The translations under genes were made by a program, and so were the position numbers. From BS750m-G62 sp964577175 (GTDB taxonomy: Bacteria > Planctomycetota > Phycisphaerae > FEN-1346), in the NCBI GenBank assembly GCA_964577175.1, contig CAZNYC010000020.1, forward strand, positions 1-40,878: 40,878 nt of DNA. Direction: 5' to 3'. Shown piece after piece: positions 26,358 through 34,093 of this stretch. Under the pieces are notes generated by a model. That model was not told the DNA's origin. It was given only the letters and a program-made list of their open reading frames with translations, and made no database searches. The stretch's first letter is position 1. Each line of letters starts with the position of its first letter.

Positions 26358-27561
26358 GATGGCCGCCCCCCGATGACATTTTTCTCCCACAGTTCGGACA
26401 TAGAGTATTCTTCGAGCCAGTCGTCGAGGGACTTGCGGTCGAGTCTCCTGAAGGTGGATTCCCGCTTGTCGCGGTCGACAACGACAATGTCCTCCGGTTC
26501 AAAGCGGTCGATGAAGGAAACGGACTGTGTGGCCACAATGACCTGCACCTGCTCGGAAACACTTTTGATTAGACCGGATATAACGTTGATGGCGTAAGGG
26601 TGCAGTCCAAGTTCCGGTTCGTCAAGAATGAGGACGTTGGGCAAATCCGGCTCCGGTTGTTGAAGCAACGCCACCAAAGCCATTAAGCGCAACATACCAT
26701 CCCCAGCCTGGGGAGCCGTAAAAACCCGGTCGCTGCCTTTCTCCCGCCACGACAGCAAAAGCCGCCCGTATTCCGGTTCGAGTTCATAGTCCTGGAAAAA
26801 AGGAATCAGTAGTTGAGTGGTTTCGACGATACGTTTGTAATATTTAGGTTCGTTGTGCTTAAGGCGGTACAGGAAAGGCGCCAGATTCGCGCCGTCCTCT
26901 TTCAGCCACCGGCCGTCGTCGCTATCCCACTTCAGACGAATGCGCGCAGTGAGAGACGTATTGTGGAACTGATGAACGATGATCTTTCGCATGAGGGCCA
27001 GGATGACACGTGCCGTCTGGNNNNNNNNNNNNNNNNNNNNNNNNNNNNNNNNNNNNNNNNNNNNNNNNNNNNNNNNNNNNNNNNNNNNNNNNNNNNNNNN
27101 NNNNNNNNNNNNNNNNNNNNGTTGCCCTCAAGTCCGATTTCCGGCAACCGCGCTTCTCGATGTCCGGCACCCGCCGGTTCCCATCCTGCTGGCGAAGCGG
27201 AACCGCTCCAGGAATACCGAAACTTCTCCTCGGTGAAGATCAGGGTGTCGCCGGCAGCGAAGACGAGTCGGAATGCATATTGATTTTCTCCGCCCTCTGT
27301 CTCGATGGTTAATTCGGCCTCGATTTCCCGGGTTCTATCGGGTCCGTCATGGAGGATAGCGCTGGCTGGACCGAATTCGGCCACATGGCGTTGAAGTTCA
27401 CCGTTGAGCGTATAGGACAACAAACGGAAAAACGAGATGAGATTGGACTTACCCGCTCCGTTGGCGCCGATCATCAGCATCAGCGATCCCGGCTCGAAGG
27501 CTCTCAGTTCCCGGATGGTCTTATAACCGCGCAATGTTAGTTTCTTCAGACGTGATCGCAT
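26354..27561 (-). CDS. AAA (OLD/RecF-like) ATPase interrupted by an assembly gap
   Basis: The N-terminal piece (27561-27121) has MRSRLKKLTLRGYKTI and Walker A GANGAGKS (residues 32-39). The C-terminal piece (27020-26354) has FHNTSLTARIR, the ABC-like signature region QAGDGMLRLMALVALL, Walker B VLILDEPELGLHP and the switch VIVATQS. The two halves are out of frame only because the gap is a 100-N placeholder; coding continues into it from both sides, so I treat this as one intact gene of roughly 370-400 residues. Such ATPases dimerise and power a partner nuclease. GGAG precedes the ATG, 10 bases after trpS. Low G+C like its DUF4276 partner. Confidence 0.85.
27021..27120. other. Assembly gap (100 N)
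   Basis: Exactly 100 N, a conventional scaffold placeholder; real length unknown. It falls inside the AAA ATPase gene. Confidence 0.99.
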
Positions 27562-27571
27562 GGCATTCTCC

Positions 27572-28579
27572 TCACATCGCCCCGAGGCCCGTGAGGCGGC
27601 GGACGTCGGCGAGGGTCTCCGAGGCCGCGGCGCGGGCGCGCTCGGCGCCGCCTGCGAGAATCGCCTTCAGCCGCTCCGGGTCGGCCTCCAGGTCGCTGCG
27701 GCGGCGGCGCGGCTCCTTCAGGTAGTCAATCAGGATGTCGGCCAGGCGATTCTTGCAGTCCGTGCAGCCCCACTCGGCCTCGCGGCACTTGCGGGCCACC
27801 TCCTCCGCCTCGTCGGGCTTGAACGTGTGGTACCACTGGCACACGTTGCACTCGTCCGGGTGGCCGGGGTCGTCGCGCTTCACGCGCTTGGGGTCGGTGA
27901 TCATCGACATGACCTTCTTGCGGATCGCGTCCGGCTCATCGGCGATGTCAATCTGGTTTCCGTAACTCTTCGACATCTTTCGCCGGTCGACGCCCAGCAG
28001 CCGCGGGCTGGTCGTCAGTTTCGCCTGGGGCTCCACCAGCGCCTCTTCGCCCACGAGATGGTTGAACCGCCGGACGACCTCGCGGGCCAGTTCCAGGTGC
28101 GGCAACTGGTCCTCGCCCACGGGCACGCGGTGGGCCCGGTAGATGAGGATGTCCGCCGCCTGGAGCACGGGGTAGCCGAGAAAGGCGTAGTTGTGGATAT
28201 CCCGCTTCGTCAGTTCGCGCATCTGTTCCTTGTACGTCGGGTTTCGCTCCAGCCACCCGAGGGGCGTGTAGCACGAGAGGATGAGGTGGAGTTCGGCGTG
28301 CTGCGGCACGTCGCTCTGGCGGAAGATGACGCTCCGCTCCGGGTCCAGGCCGCAGGCCACGAAGTCGAGCAGCACCTCGCGGGCGGCGCCGGCGATGCCG
28401 GCGGGGGCCTCGTACTCGCTCATCAGGGCGTGGTAGTCGGCGATCATGAAGAAACAGTCGTACTCGTCCTGGAGGTCGCGCCAGTTCGTCAGGGCCCCCA
28501 CCAGGTTGCCCAGGTGGAGGCGGCCCGTCGGCCGCATGCCGCTCAGGATGCGCTTGCGCTCCTCGTGCGTCTTGCCCAT
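27572..28579 (-). CDS. trpS: Tryptophanyl-tRNA synthetase, probable iron-sulfur type
   Basis: The product is 335 residues, a class I aminoacyl-tRNA synthetase charging tRNA-Trp. The HIGH-type motif is HLGN (22-25) and the KMSKS motif is exact at 201-205. The stretch after it has cysteines at about 244, 247, 265, 272 and 275; the last three and Cys244 give C-x20-C-x6-C-x2-C, close to the C-x22-C-x6-C-x2-C that holds a [4Fe-4S] cluster in Thermotoga maritima TrpRS. GGAAGGA precedes the ATG. It sits between the site-2 protease and the AAA/DUF4276 pair, consistent with an ancestral protease-trpS-scpA operon. Confidence 0.96.
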   Translation of the reverse strand: MGKTHEERKRILSGMRPTGRLHLGNLVGALTNWRDLQDEYDCFFMIADYHALMSEYEAPAGIAGAAREVLLDFVACGLDPERSVIFRQSDVPQHAELHLILSCYTPLGWLERNPTYKEQMRELTKRDIHNYAFLGYPVLQAADILIYRAHRVPVGEDQLPHLELAREVVRRFNHLVGEEALVEPQAKLTTSPRLLGVDRRKMSKSYGNQIDIADEPDAIRKKVMSMITDPKRVKRDDPGHPDECNVCQWYHTFKPDEAEEVARKCREAEWGCTDCKNRLADILIDYLKEPRRRRSDLEADPERLKAILAGGAERARAAASETLADVRRLTGLGAM

Positions 28580-28593
28580 CGTCTGTCCTTCCG

Positions 28594-29237
28594 TTACGCG
28601 GGGAAGAGGTCCAGGCCCGAGACGAATTCAATGGCCTTGTACGCCGGATAACCGAGCAGGCTGAAGCCGATGGTATCGGCAATCAGCATGTTGCCGACCA
28701 CGAACGCCAGCAGGACGTACGGCCCGTACTGCCGGATGCTCGCGTAATGGATGGCCGCATTCAGCGGCAGCAGGTTCTTCAGGATGTGCGAGCCGTCCAG
28801 CGGCGGGAAGGGCAGCAGGTTGAACATCCCCAGGAACATGTTGATCATGCTGAAGAAGACGAGCAGTTGCCACAGGACCATCCCCAGCCGGTCCATGCCG
28901 ACCAGGGTACCGACGAGGAAGCGCATGGCCAGGGCGGCGCCGATACCCATGGCGAAGTTGGCGGCGATGCCGGCCCCGCTGACGAGGATTTCGTCGCGCC
29001 GGCGCGTCTCGTAGGCGAAGTTCGACGGGTTCACCGGCACGGGCTTGGCCCAGCCGATGGGGCCGATCATCAGGCAGATCGTCCCGATCGGGTCCAGGTG
29101 GGCCAGGGGATTCAGCGTCAGGCGCCCCGCGCGCAACGCCGTGTCGTCGCCGCACTTGTGCGCGACCCACCCGTGCATGAACTCGTGGACCGTCAGCGCA
29201 AAGAGGACGACCGGCAGGCGGAGCAGCAGCCCTTCGA
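28594..29237 (-). CDS. Site-2-protease-type M50 metallopeptidase (N-terminus lost in gap)
   Basis: About 214 residues are readable. ALTVHEFMHGWVA has the HExxH zinc motif in the first membrane helix, and NLLPFPPLDGSHIL has the third-ligand aspartate motif typical of M50 proteases. Further hydrophobic segments lie between them and after. In this small-form family HExxH comes about 20-25 residues from the start, so only a few residues are missing, in the gap at 29238-29337. It cleaves membrane-embedded substrates; target unknown. It is the first known gene of the minus-strand operon leading to trpS, 14 bases away. Confidence 0.92.
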
Positions 29238-29337
29238 NNNNNNNNNNNNNNNNNNNNNNNNNNNNNNNNNNNNNNNNNNNNNNNNNNNNNNNNNNNNNNN
29301 NNNNNNNNNNNNNNNNNNNNNNNNNNNNNNNNNNNNN
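29238..29337. other. Assembly gap (100 N)
   Basis: A second 100-N scaffold placeholder, removing the start of the M50 protease gene and its promoter. It directly abuts a repeat cluster, a likely cause of the assembly break. Confidence 0.99.
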
Positions 29338-29357
29338 CGGAACCGGGCAGGACGGCA

Positions 29358-29474
29358 GGTGCCACGGATTGCTCGTCAATCCGTGCGTTGCGAACGCCGG
29401 GTGCCACTGGCTGCTTGTCAGCCAGTGCGCCCGGAGGTCCTGAGCACACTGGCGGGCAAGCCGCCAGTGGCACC
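29358..29474. repeat. GTGCCAC palindromic repeat cluster, three hairpins
   Basis: Outer GGTGCCAC and GTGGCACC bracket three hairpins: CACGGATTG/CAATCCGTG (loop CTCGT), CACTGGCTG/CAGCCAGTG (loop CTTGT) and CACTGGCGG/CCGCCAGTG (loop GCAAG). Stems vary but always pair. The following 29490-29560 holds a degenerate GTCATCTCGA...GAGATCTCGCC repeat remnant; no gene. Confidence 0.8.
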
Positions 29475-29568
29475 CGGCAGCCTATCCGGTTGTCATCTCG
29501 ACCAGGCCCAGGCCTTGCGGAAGCGAGGACGGGGCGAGCGGAGAGATCTCGCCGTGGCCGTCGTTGCC

Positions 29569-29597
29569 TTGCATCCCCCCGCGGCCCGTCCTATACT
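29569..29597 (+). promoter_or_regulatory. Sigma-70-type promoter of tRNA-Val
   Basis: TTGCAT (29569-29574), 17 bases, TATACT (29592-29597). The tRNA begins 16 bases later. Confidence 0.7.
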
Positions 29598-29613
29598 GCT
29601 TCGGCGGACACGT

Positions 29614-29690
29614 GGGCGTTTAGCTCAGTTGGCGAGAGCGCCTCCCTTACAAGGAGGAGGTCACAGGTTCGAGTCCTGTAACGCCCACCA
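29614..29690 (+). tRNA. tRNA-Val (anticodon TAC)
   Basis: The acceptor stem GGGCGTT pairs with AACGCCC. D-arm GCTC/GAGC. Anticodon stem CCTCC/GGAGG with loop CTTACAA gives anticodon TAC. T-arm ACAGG TTCGAGT CCTGT. Discriminator A and encoded CCA. 77 nucleotides. Confidence 0.96.
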
Positions 29691-29717
29691 CGTTGGTTCA
29701 CGACCGGGAGGACATCC

Positions 29718-31172
29718 ATGTTCACACGACGCACATTCCTGAAGGCCGCCGGCGCCGGAACCGCCGCGGCGATGATGCCGCACCTCATGCGGCCGAATTC
29801 CGCACAAGGCGCGGCGGGCACAAGGCAGGGCGGCGGCAAGCCGCCCAACATCGTCTTCCTCCTCGTCGACGACCAGCGGAACGATACCCTCGGCTGCGCG
29901 GGGCATCCCATCCTGAAGACGCCCCACGTCGACCGCCTCGCCGCGCGCGGCGTCCGGTTCCGCAACATGTTCGTCACCACGTCCATCTGTGCAGCGAGCC
30001 GGGCGTCCATCCTGACGGGCCTCGTCGAACGGACCCACCGGTTCACGTTCCGCACGCCGCCCATTCGCAAGGAACATACCGACGCCAGTTACCCCGTGCT
30101 CCTCCGGCAGGCGGGGTACCGCACGGGGTTCATCGGCAAGTTCGGCGTGGGCGTGGAGAAGGGCGTGCGGGAACAGATGTTCGACTTCTTCAAGCCCCTC
30201 GGCCGCAACCCGTACTTCAAGAAGCAGCCGGACGGCTCGAAGCGGCACATCACGCAGCTTTGCGGCGACCACGCCGAGGAGTTCCTCGCCGGGGCGGGCG
30301 ACGGCAAACCGTTCTGCCTGTCGGTCAGTTTCAACGCCGTCCACGCCGAGGACTCCGACAAGGAGGACCACTTCCCCTGGCCGAAAGCCGTGGACGGCAT
30401 GTATGACGACGTGGAGATCCCTCCGCCCCGCCTCGGCGACCCGAAGTACTTCGAGGCCCAGCCGGAGTTCCTCAAGCAATCGATGAACCGGAAGCGCTGG
30501 TTCTGGCGGTGGGACACGCCCGAGAAATACGAGAAGAACATGCGGGCGTACTTCCGGATGATCAGCGGCGTGGACCGTGTCGCCGGACGGGTGATGAAGG
30601 CCCTCCAGGAACACGGCGTCGCCGACAATACGGTCGTCATCTACGCGGGCGACAACGGGTACTACATGGGCGACCGCGGCTTCGCGGGCAAGTGGTCGCA
30701 CTACGAGCAGTCGTTACGCGTGCCGCTTATCGTCTACGATCCGCGCCTGCCCGAGGGCGAGCGCGGCCGCGTGGTCGACCCGATGGCTCTGAACGTGGAC
30801 CTGCCCGCCACGATGCTCGACCTGGCCGGCCTCTCGGTCCCGAACCACTACACGAGCCGGAGCCTTCTGCCCATCCTTCGCGGCGAGACGCCGGCCGACT
30901 GGCGGACGGACTTCTTCTGCGAGCACCTGATGGACCACCGCGATATCCCCAAGTGGGAGGGCGTGCGCGGCCGGCGGTACGTCTACGCGCGGTACTTCGA
31001 GCAGGACCCCGTCTACGAGTTCCTGCACGACCTGGAGACCGACCCGACCCAGTTGAAGAGTTTTGTGGACGATCCGGACTATGCCGATACGCTTGCCGCG
31101 ATGCGCAAGCGGTGCAACGCACTCCGCGACCGCTACGGCGGCCCGTACACGCCGCGGAAGCGGAAGAAGTAG
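29718..31172 (+). CDS. Tat-exported sulfatase (second copy, distinct subfamily)
   Basis: The product is 484 residues. A Tat signal (TRRTFLKAAGAG) directs export. Active-site blocks are PPNIVFLLVDDQRND, CAASR with Cys91 as the formylglycine precursor, GKFGVGVEKG where most sulfatases have GKWH, AGDNGYYMGDRGFAGKW and ESLR-type EQSLRVPL. The GKF and GDRG features resemble iduronate-sulfatase or mucin-desulfating-type S1 subfamilies rather than the first sulfatase here. GGGAGGA precedes the ATG. It begins 27 bases after tRNA-Val, without a terminator or obvious promoter in between, so it may be co-transcribed with the tRNA. Confidence 0.94.
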   Translation: MFTRRTFLKAAGAGTAAAMMPHLMRPNSAQGAAGTRQGGGKPPNIVFLLVDDQRNDTLGCAGHPILKTPHVDRLAARGVRFRNMFVTTSICAASRASILTGLVERTHRFTFRTPPIRKEHTDASYPVLLRQAGYRTGFIGKFGVGVEKGVREQMFDFFKPLGRNPYFKKQPDGSKRHITQLCGDHAEEFLAGAGDGKPFCLSVSFNAVHAEDSDKEDHFPWPKAVDGMYDDVEIPPPRLGDPKYFEAQPEFLKQSMNRKRWFWRWDTPEKYEKNMRAYFRMISGVDRVAGRVMKALQEHGVADNTVVIYAGDNGYYMGDRGFAGKWSHYEQSLRVPLIVYDPRLPEGERGRVVDPMALNVDLPATMLDLAGLSVPNHYTSRSLLPILRGETPADWRTDFFCEHLMDHRDIPKWEGVRGRRYVYARYFEQDPVYEFLHDLETDPTQLKSFVDDPDYADTLAAMRKRCNALRDRYGGPYTPRKRKK

Positions 31173-31198
31173 GCGGGTCGTTCAGGAAGGGGGTGTGC

Positions 31199-31222
31199 CA
31201 CGGCCGGTCTTGCCCGGCCGTG
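31199..31222. repeat. CACGGCCGG palindrome after the second sulfatase
   Basis: CACGGCCGG and CCGGCCGTG flank the loop TCTTGC, 27 bases after the sulfatase stop. Stem-loop design matches the GTGCCAC family (a GTGTGCCAC-like start precedes it). Confidence 0.7.
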
Positions 31223-31346
31223 CGCCGCGCCAGGGCGTCTGATGCGCCCGCTCGGCCGGCGACGGCGCGCAGCCGGCCGTTCGCATGGCGAGCACGTGTT
31301 TGGGTCTCGCGTCGACCTTCGGTCGACGGCTCAACGGTTTGGTTGT

Positions 31347-31374
31347 GCGCGGTGGGCAGTCTTGCCCACCGCGC
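31347..31374. repeat. GCGCGGTGGGCA palindrome
   Basis: A perfect 12-bp stem GCGCGGTGGGCA / TGCCCACCGCGC with loop GTCT, 9 bases downstream of the pgmB stop (minus strand). It is a variant of the GCGCGGCGGGT family. The remainder of 31223-31346 shows only a GTCGACC/GGTCGAC hairpin at 31313-31329. Confidence 0.8.
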
Positions 31375-31383
31375 GCTCCATTT

Positions 31384-32031
31384 CTACAACGCCAGCAACT
31401 GCTCGACCGCCACGGCGTCGAGGCGCTTGGCGGAGAGGTCGGCGTCGGTGTGTCCTGCGGCGGCGCCGACGGCCATCGCCTTCATCCCGCCGCGCGTCGC
31501 CGCCTCGATGCCGGCGTCGGCGTCCTCGACCACCAGGCACGCCTCGGGCGCCAGGCCCAGCCGCTCGGCCGCCACCTCGAAGACCTCCGGGTCGGGCTTG
31601 GACCGCTCGATGTCGTTGCCGTCGGCCTTCGCGTCGAAGAAGTCCGTTAGGCCGAGGCGCTCCAGAATGGTGGGCGCGTTGCGGCTGGAGGAGGCGACGG
31701 CCACCTTCGCGCCGCGCTCCCTGAGTTCCTGCATGACGTCCATCGCCCCCGGCAGGAGGTCGTCGGGACCGAGACGCGAGAGCGACTCGCGGTAGTACCC
31801 GTTCTTGCGGTCGGCGAGGGCCTGTTTCTCCTCGTCGGAGTACGTGCGGTCGGCCTGCTCGAGGATGATCTCGAGGCTCTCCATCCGCCCCACGCCGCGC
31901 AGCCGCCGGTTGATGCGCCGGTCGAACGGGATGCCTTCCTCGTCGGCCATCCGCTTCCACGCCCGGTAATGGTAGTCGTCGGTCGAGACGATGACGCCGT
32001 CCAGATCGAAGATCACGCCCTGGATGCTCAT
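31384..32031 (-). CDS. pgmB: Beta-phosphoglucomutase (HAD superfamily)
   Basis: The product is 215 residues. The HAD nucleophile motif is FDLDGVIVSTDDYHY, with Asp9 and Asp11 as nucleophile and acid/base. The cap domain has RRLRGVGRMESLEI, matching the RGVSR-type motif specific for beta-phosphoglucomutases. VASSSRN is motif II, KPDPEVF motif III, and VVEDADAGIEAA motif IV. It interconverts beta-glucose-1-phosphate and glucose-6-phosphate in the cytoplasm, normally after phosphorolysis of a disaccharide; no phosphorylase is in the window. GGAGG is three bases before ATG. It stands alone, convergent with the second sulfatase. Confidence 0.9.
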   Translation of the reverse strand: MSIQGVIFDLDGVIVSTDDYHYRAWKRMADEEGIPFDRRINRRLRGVGRMESLEIILEQADRTYSDEEKQALADRKNGYYRESLSRLGPDDLLPGAMDVMQELRERGAKVAVASSSRNAPTILERLGLTDFFDAKADGNDIERSKPDPEVFEVAAERLGLAPEACLVVEDADAGIEAATRGGMKAMAVGAAAGHTDADLSAKRLDAVAVEQLLAL

Positions 32032-32169
32032 GGTGCCTCCGCTTTCCGGTTCCCGGAACGTTCGCCTATCAGTCTACGCGACGGCCGCGGCGCCACGCAA
32101 CCGGGTCGTCACCTATTGAGCCGCTGTAAGGAAGGTACTCATTATAAGAAAGGTACTCATTGCGCCGGC

Positions 32170-32269
32170 TGTCATTCTGATGTCCCGCTCGCGGGACCGA
32201 AGAATCTCGCCGTGCGAACAGCATCGAGGCGAGATTCTTCGTCGGCCTTGCGGCCTCCTCAGAATGACA
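32170..32269. repeat. Dispersed inverted-repeat element, TGTCATTCTGAGG family (copy 3)
   Basis: This 100-bp copy starts TGTCATTCTGATG and ends CCTCAGAATGACA, with the inner pair AAGAATCTCGCC / GGCGAGATTCTT. Just before it a direct repeat AAGGTACTCATT occurs at 32132-32143 and 32150-32161. 32270-32406 has no recognisable feature. Confidence 0.87.
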
Positions 32270-32406
32270 ATCTCCGGCAATCGTTTTACTTCGTTCACAG
32301 GCGCGGAGAGACGCTTGCGTCCGCGGGACGGCCACGCTAGGCTTGGCGAGAGGGCGCGGCGTTCGGGAAAGGCGCCGGCACGCCGCGGCTGCGGGTCGGT
32401 TCAACC

Positions 32407-32525
32407 CTACAACGCTAACTTGTGCGCGGCGGGTCTCCGCACCCGCCGCGCAGCCCTGAAAAGGGCGTTTTGAGCGCGGTGGGTACTCCAGACCCACCGC
32501 GCAAAACGCCGACTTAGCGTTGTAG
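32407..32525. repeat. 119-bp composite palindromic element with terminal inverted repeats
   Basis: Terminal inverted repeats CTACAACGCTAA (32407-32418) and TTAGCGTTGTAG (32514-32525) enclose two perfect 11-bp palindromes: GCGCGGCGGGT/ACCCGCCGCGC (32424-32451, loop CTCCGC) and GCGCGGTGGGT/ACCCACCGCGC (32474-32502, loop ACTCCAG). The second is extended by GGCGTTTT (32464-32471) and AAAACGCC (32503-32510). It ends 37 bases before the next start codon. It looks like a small non-autonomous mobile palindrome. Confidence 0.85.
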
Positions 32526-32562
32526 TGTTAAGGCACCGGCTTCTCGCAGAAGGGGCACGTGG

Positions 32563-33816
32563 ATGCGATATCTGATTCCGGCGCTCGCATTGGTCGGCGT
32601 GACCGTCGTCTCGGCACACGCGGCGGCCGCCGACGGGCCCGTCCATTGGCCCCGCTTCCGCGGCCCGAACGGGCAGGGCGTGGCCGAGGGCGTCACGTTC
32701 CCCGCCACGTGGGGCGAGGGCGACTACGTCTGGAAGGTCCGCCTCCAGGGCGGCGGCGGACACTCCTCGCCCGTCGTCTGGGGCGACCGCGTCTTCGTCA
32801 CCTCCGGCGACCAGAAGACCGCCGCCCGCACCATCCAGTGCGTCAAGGCCGCCGACGGGGCCACCGTCTGGACGAAGACCTACCGCGGCACCCCGTGCAA
32901 GCAGAACAAGTTGAACGCGTACGCGGCCACGACGCCGGCCCTGGACGCCGAGCGGCTGTACCTGTCGTGGGCGACGCCCGAGCGGTACATCGTCCTGGCC
33001 CTCACGCACGCGGGCGAGGAGGTGTGGCGGCAGGACCTCGGCCCGTGGAAGAGCCAGCACGGGTACGGCCAATCGCCGGTCGTCGTCGGCGACACGGTCG
33101 TCCTGACGAACGACCAGTTGGGGCCGAGTTCCATCGTCGCCCTCGACGCCGCCACCGGCAAAGTCCGATGGAAGACGCCGCGCCCGACGAAGAACAAGGC
33201 GGCTTACGCCGTCCCGTGCCTGTTCCGGGCGGCCGACGGCTCCGCGCACCTCGTGGTGATGAGCAAGGCGGCGGGCGTGGCCGGGCTCGACCCCGCCACG
33301 GGCCGGCTCCTCTGGGACGTGCCCGACGCTATGCCCGAGCGGGTCGTCAGTTCGCCGACGCTGGCCGGCGGCCTCGTCCTCGGCACCTGCGGAACGGGCG
33401 GCCGGGGCCGGTACCTCATCGCCGTCCGTCCGCCGGCGGCGAGCGATGGCAAGGCGGAGGTCGCCTGGACGATCACGAAGGACGCCCCGTACGTCCCCAC
33501 CTCCGTCGGCCACAACGGGCGGGTGATCGTGTGGACCGAACGCGGCGTCGTGACGTGCGTTAAGGCCGAGACGGGGGAACCTGTTTGGAGCGAGCGTGTG
33601 GGCGGCGGGACCTACTACGCCTCGCCGATTCTCGTCGGCGACAAGGTGTACAACGCCTCGAAGAAGGGCGAGATGGTCGTCCTGAAGGCCGGCGACGCGT
33701 ACGAACTCCTCGGCCGCACGGACCTCGGCGAACTGTGCCAGGCGACGCCGGCCGTGGCGGGCGGCCGGATGCTGATCCGCACCTGGTCGCACCTGATGGC
33801 GCTGGCGGCGGAGTAG
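32563..33816 (+). CDS. Secreted PQQ-like beta-propeller repeat protein
   Basis: The product is 417 residues. A signal peptide (MRYLIPALALVGVTVVSAHAAAA) is followed by WPRFRGPNGQGVA, the hallmark opening of planctomycete PQQ-like/WD40-like propeller proteins. Blades recur with tryptophan-docking motifs: HSSPVVWGDRVFV, GQSPVVVGDTVVL, DAATGKVRWKTP, DPATGRLLWDVP, ASPILVGDKVYN. There is no catalytic dehydrogenase site, so it is probably a structural or binding protein rather than an alcohol dehydrogenase. AAGGGG precedes the ATG. It lies just downstream of the composite palindrome and may be monocistronic. Confidence 0.9.
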   Translation: MRYLIPALALVGVTVVSAHAAAADGPVHWPRFRGPNGQGVAEGVTFPATWGEGDYVWKVRLQGGGGHSSPVVWGDRVFVTSGDQKTAARTIQCVKAADGATVWTKTYRGTPCKQNKLNAYAATTPALDAERLYLSWATPERYIVLALTHAGEEVWRQDLGPWKSQHGYGQSPVVVGDTVVLTNDQLGPSSIVALDAATGKVRWKTPRPTKNKAAYAVPCLFRAADGSAHLVVMSKAAGVAGLDPATGRLLWDVPDAMPERVVSSPTLAGGLVLGTCGTGGRGRYLIAVRPPAASDGKAEVAWTITKDAPYVPTSVGHNGRVIVWTERGVVTCVKAETGEPVWSERVGGGTYYASPILVGDKVYNASKKGEMVVLKAGDAYELLGRTDLGELCQATPAVAGGRMLIRTWSHLMALAAE

Positions 33817-33907
33817 GGCGCCGCGCGCCGCGGCAGACCGTCGGCAGGACCTCGATCCGTGCGGTGCGGCCTGTGTTCGCCGGCCCGCGTGCGGGGCGCG
33901 GGGCGGG

Positions 33908-34093
33908 CTGAATCCGTACCACGTGAACGAGGAGCCGTCCGACGCCGCCGGGCCGGTCGAGTACTACGACCGCGGCAACCACTTTCGGTCGCACTACGAC
34001 ATGGCGAAGGTTCCGGGCCTGGGGTGGGACGACGTGAATCCGACAAGGCTCGCACGGAAAGCACGGGCTTCAAGAGGAGAGGACCGCCCATGA
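33908..34093 (+). pseudogene. Coding-like remnant ending on the glycosidase start
   Basis: A frame without a start codon reads LNPYHVNEEPSDAAGPVEY, then a segment ending HFRSHYDMAKVPGLGWDD, and stops at TGA 34091-34093, which overlaps the next gene's ATG. It reads like a piece of real protein but has no identifiable start or family, so I treat it as the 3' remnant of a deleted gene. The ATGA overlap may be a relic of an operon. Confidence 0.35.

Noticed and set aside
26354..27561. True frameshift in the AAA ATPase
   Set aside because: The apparent shift arises from counting the 100-N placeholder as real length; both sides stay open into the gap.
29358..29474. Possible CRISPR array
   Set aside because: The units are self-complementary hairpins with variable stems and no constant repeat/spacer pattern; no cas genes.
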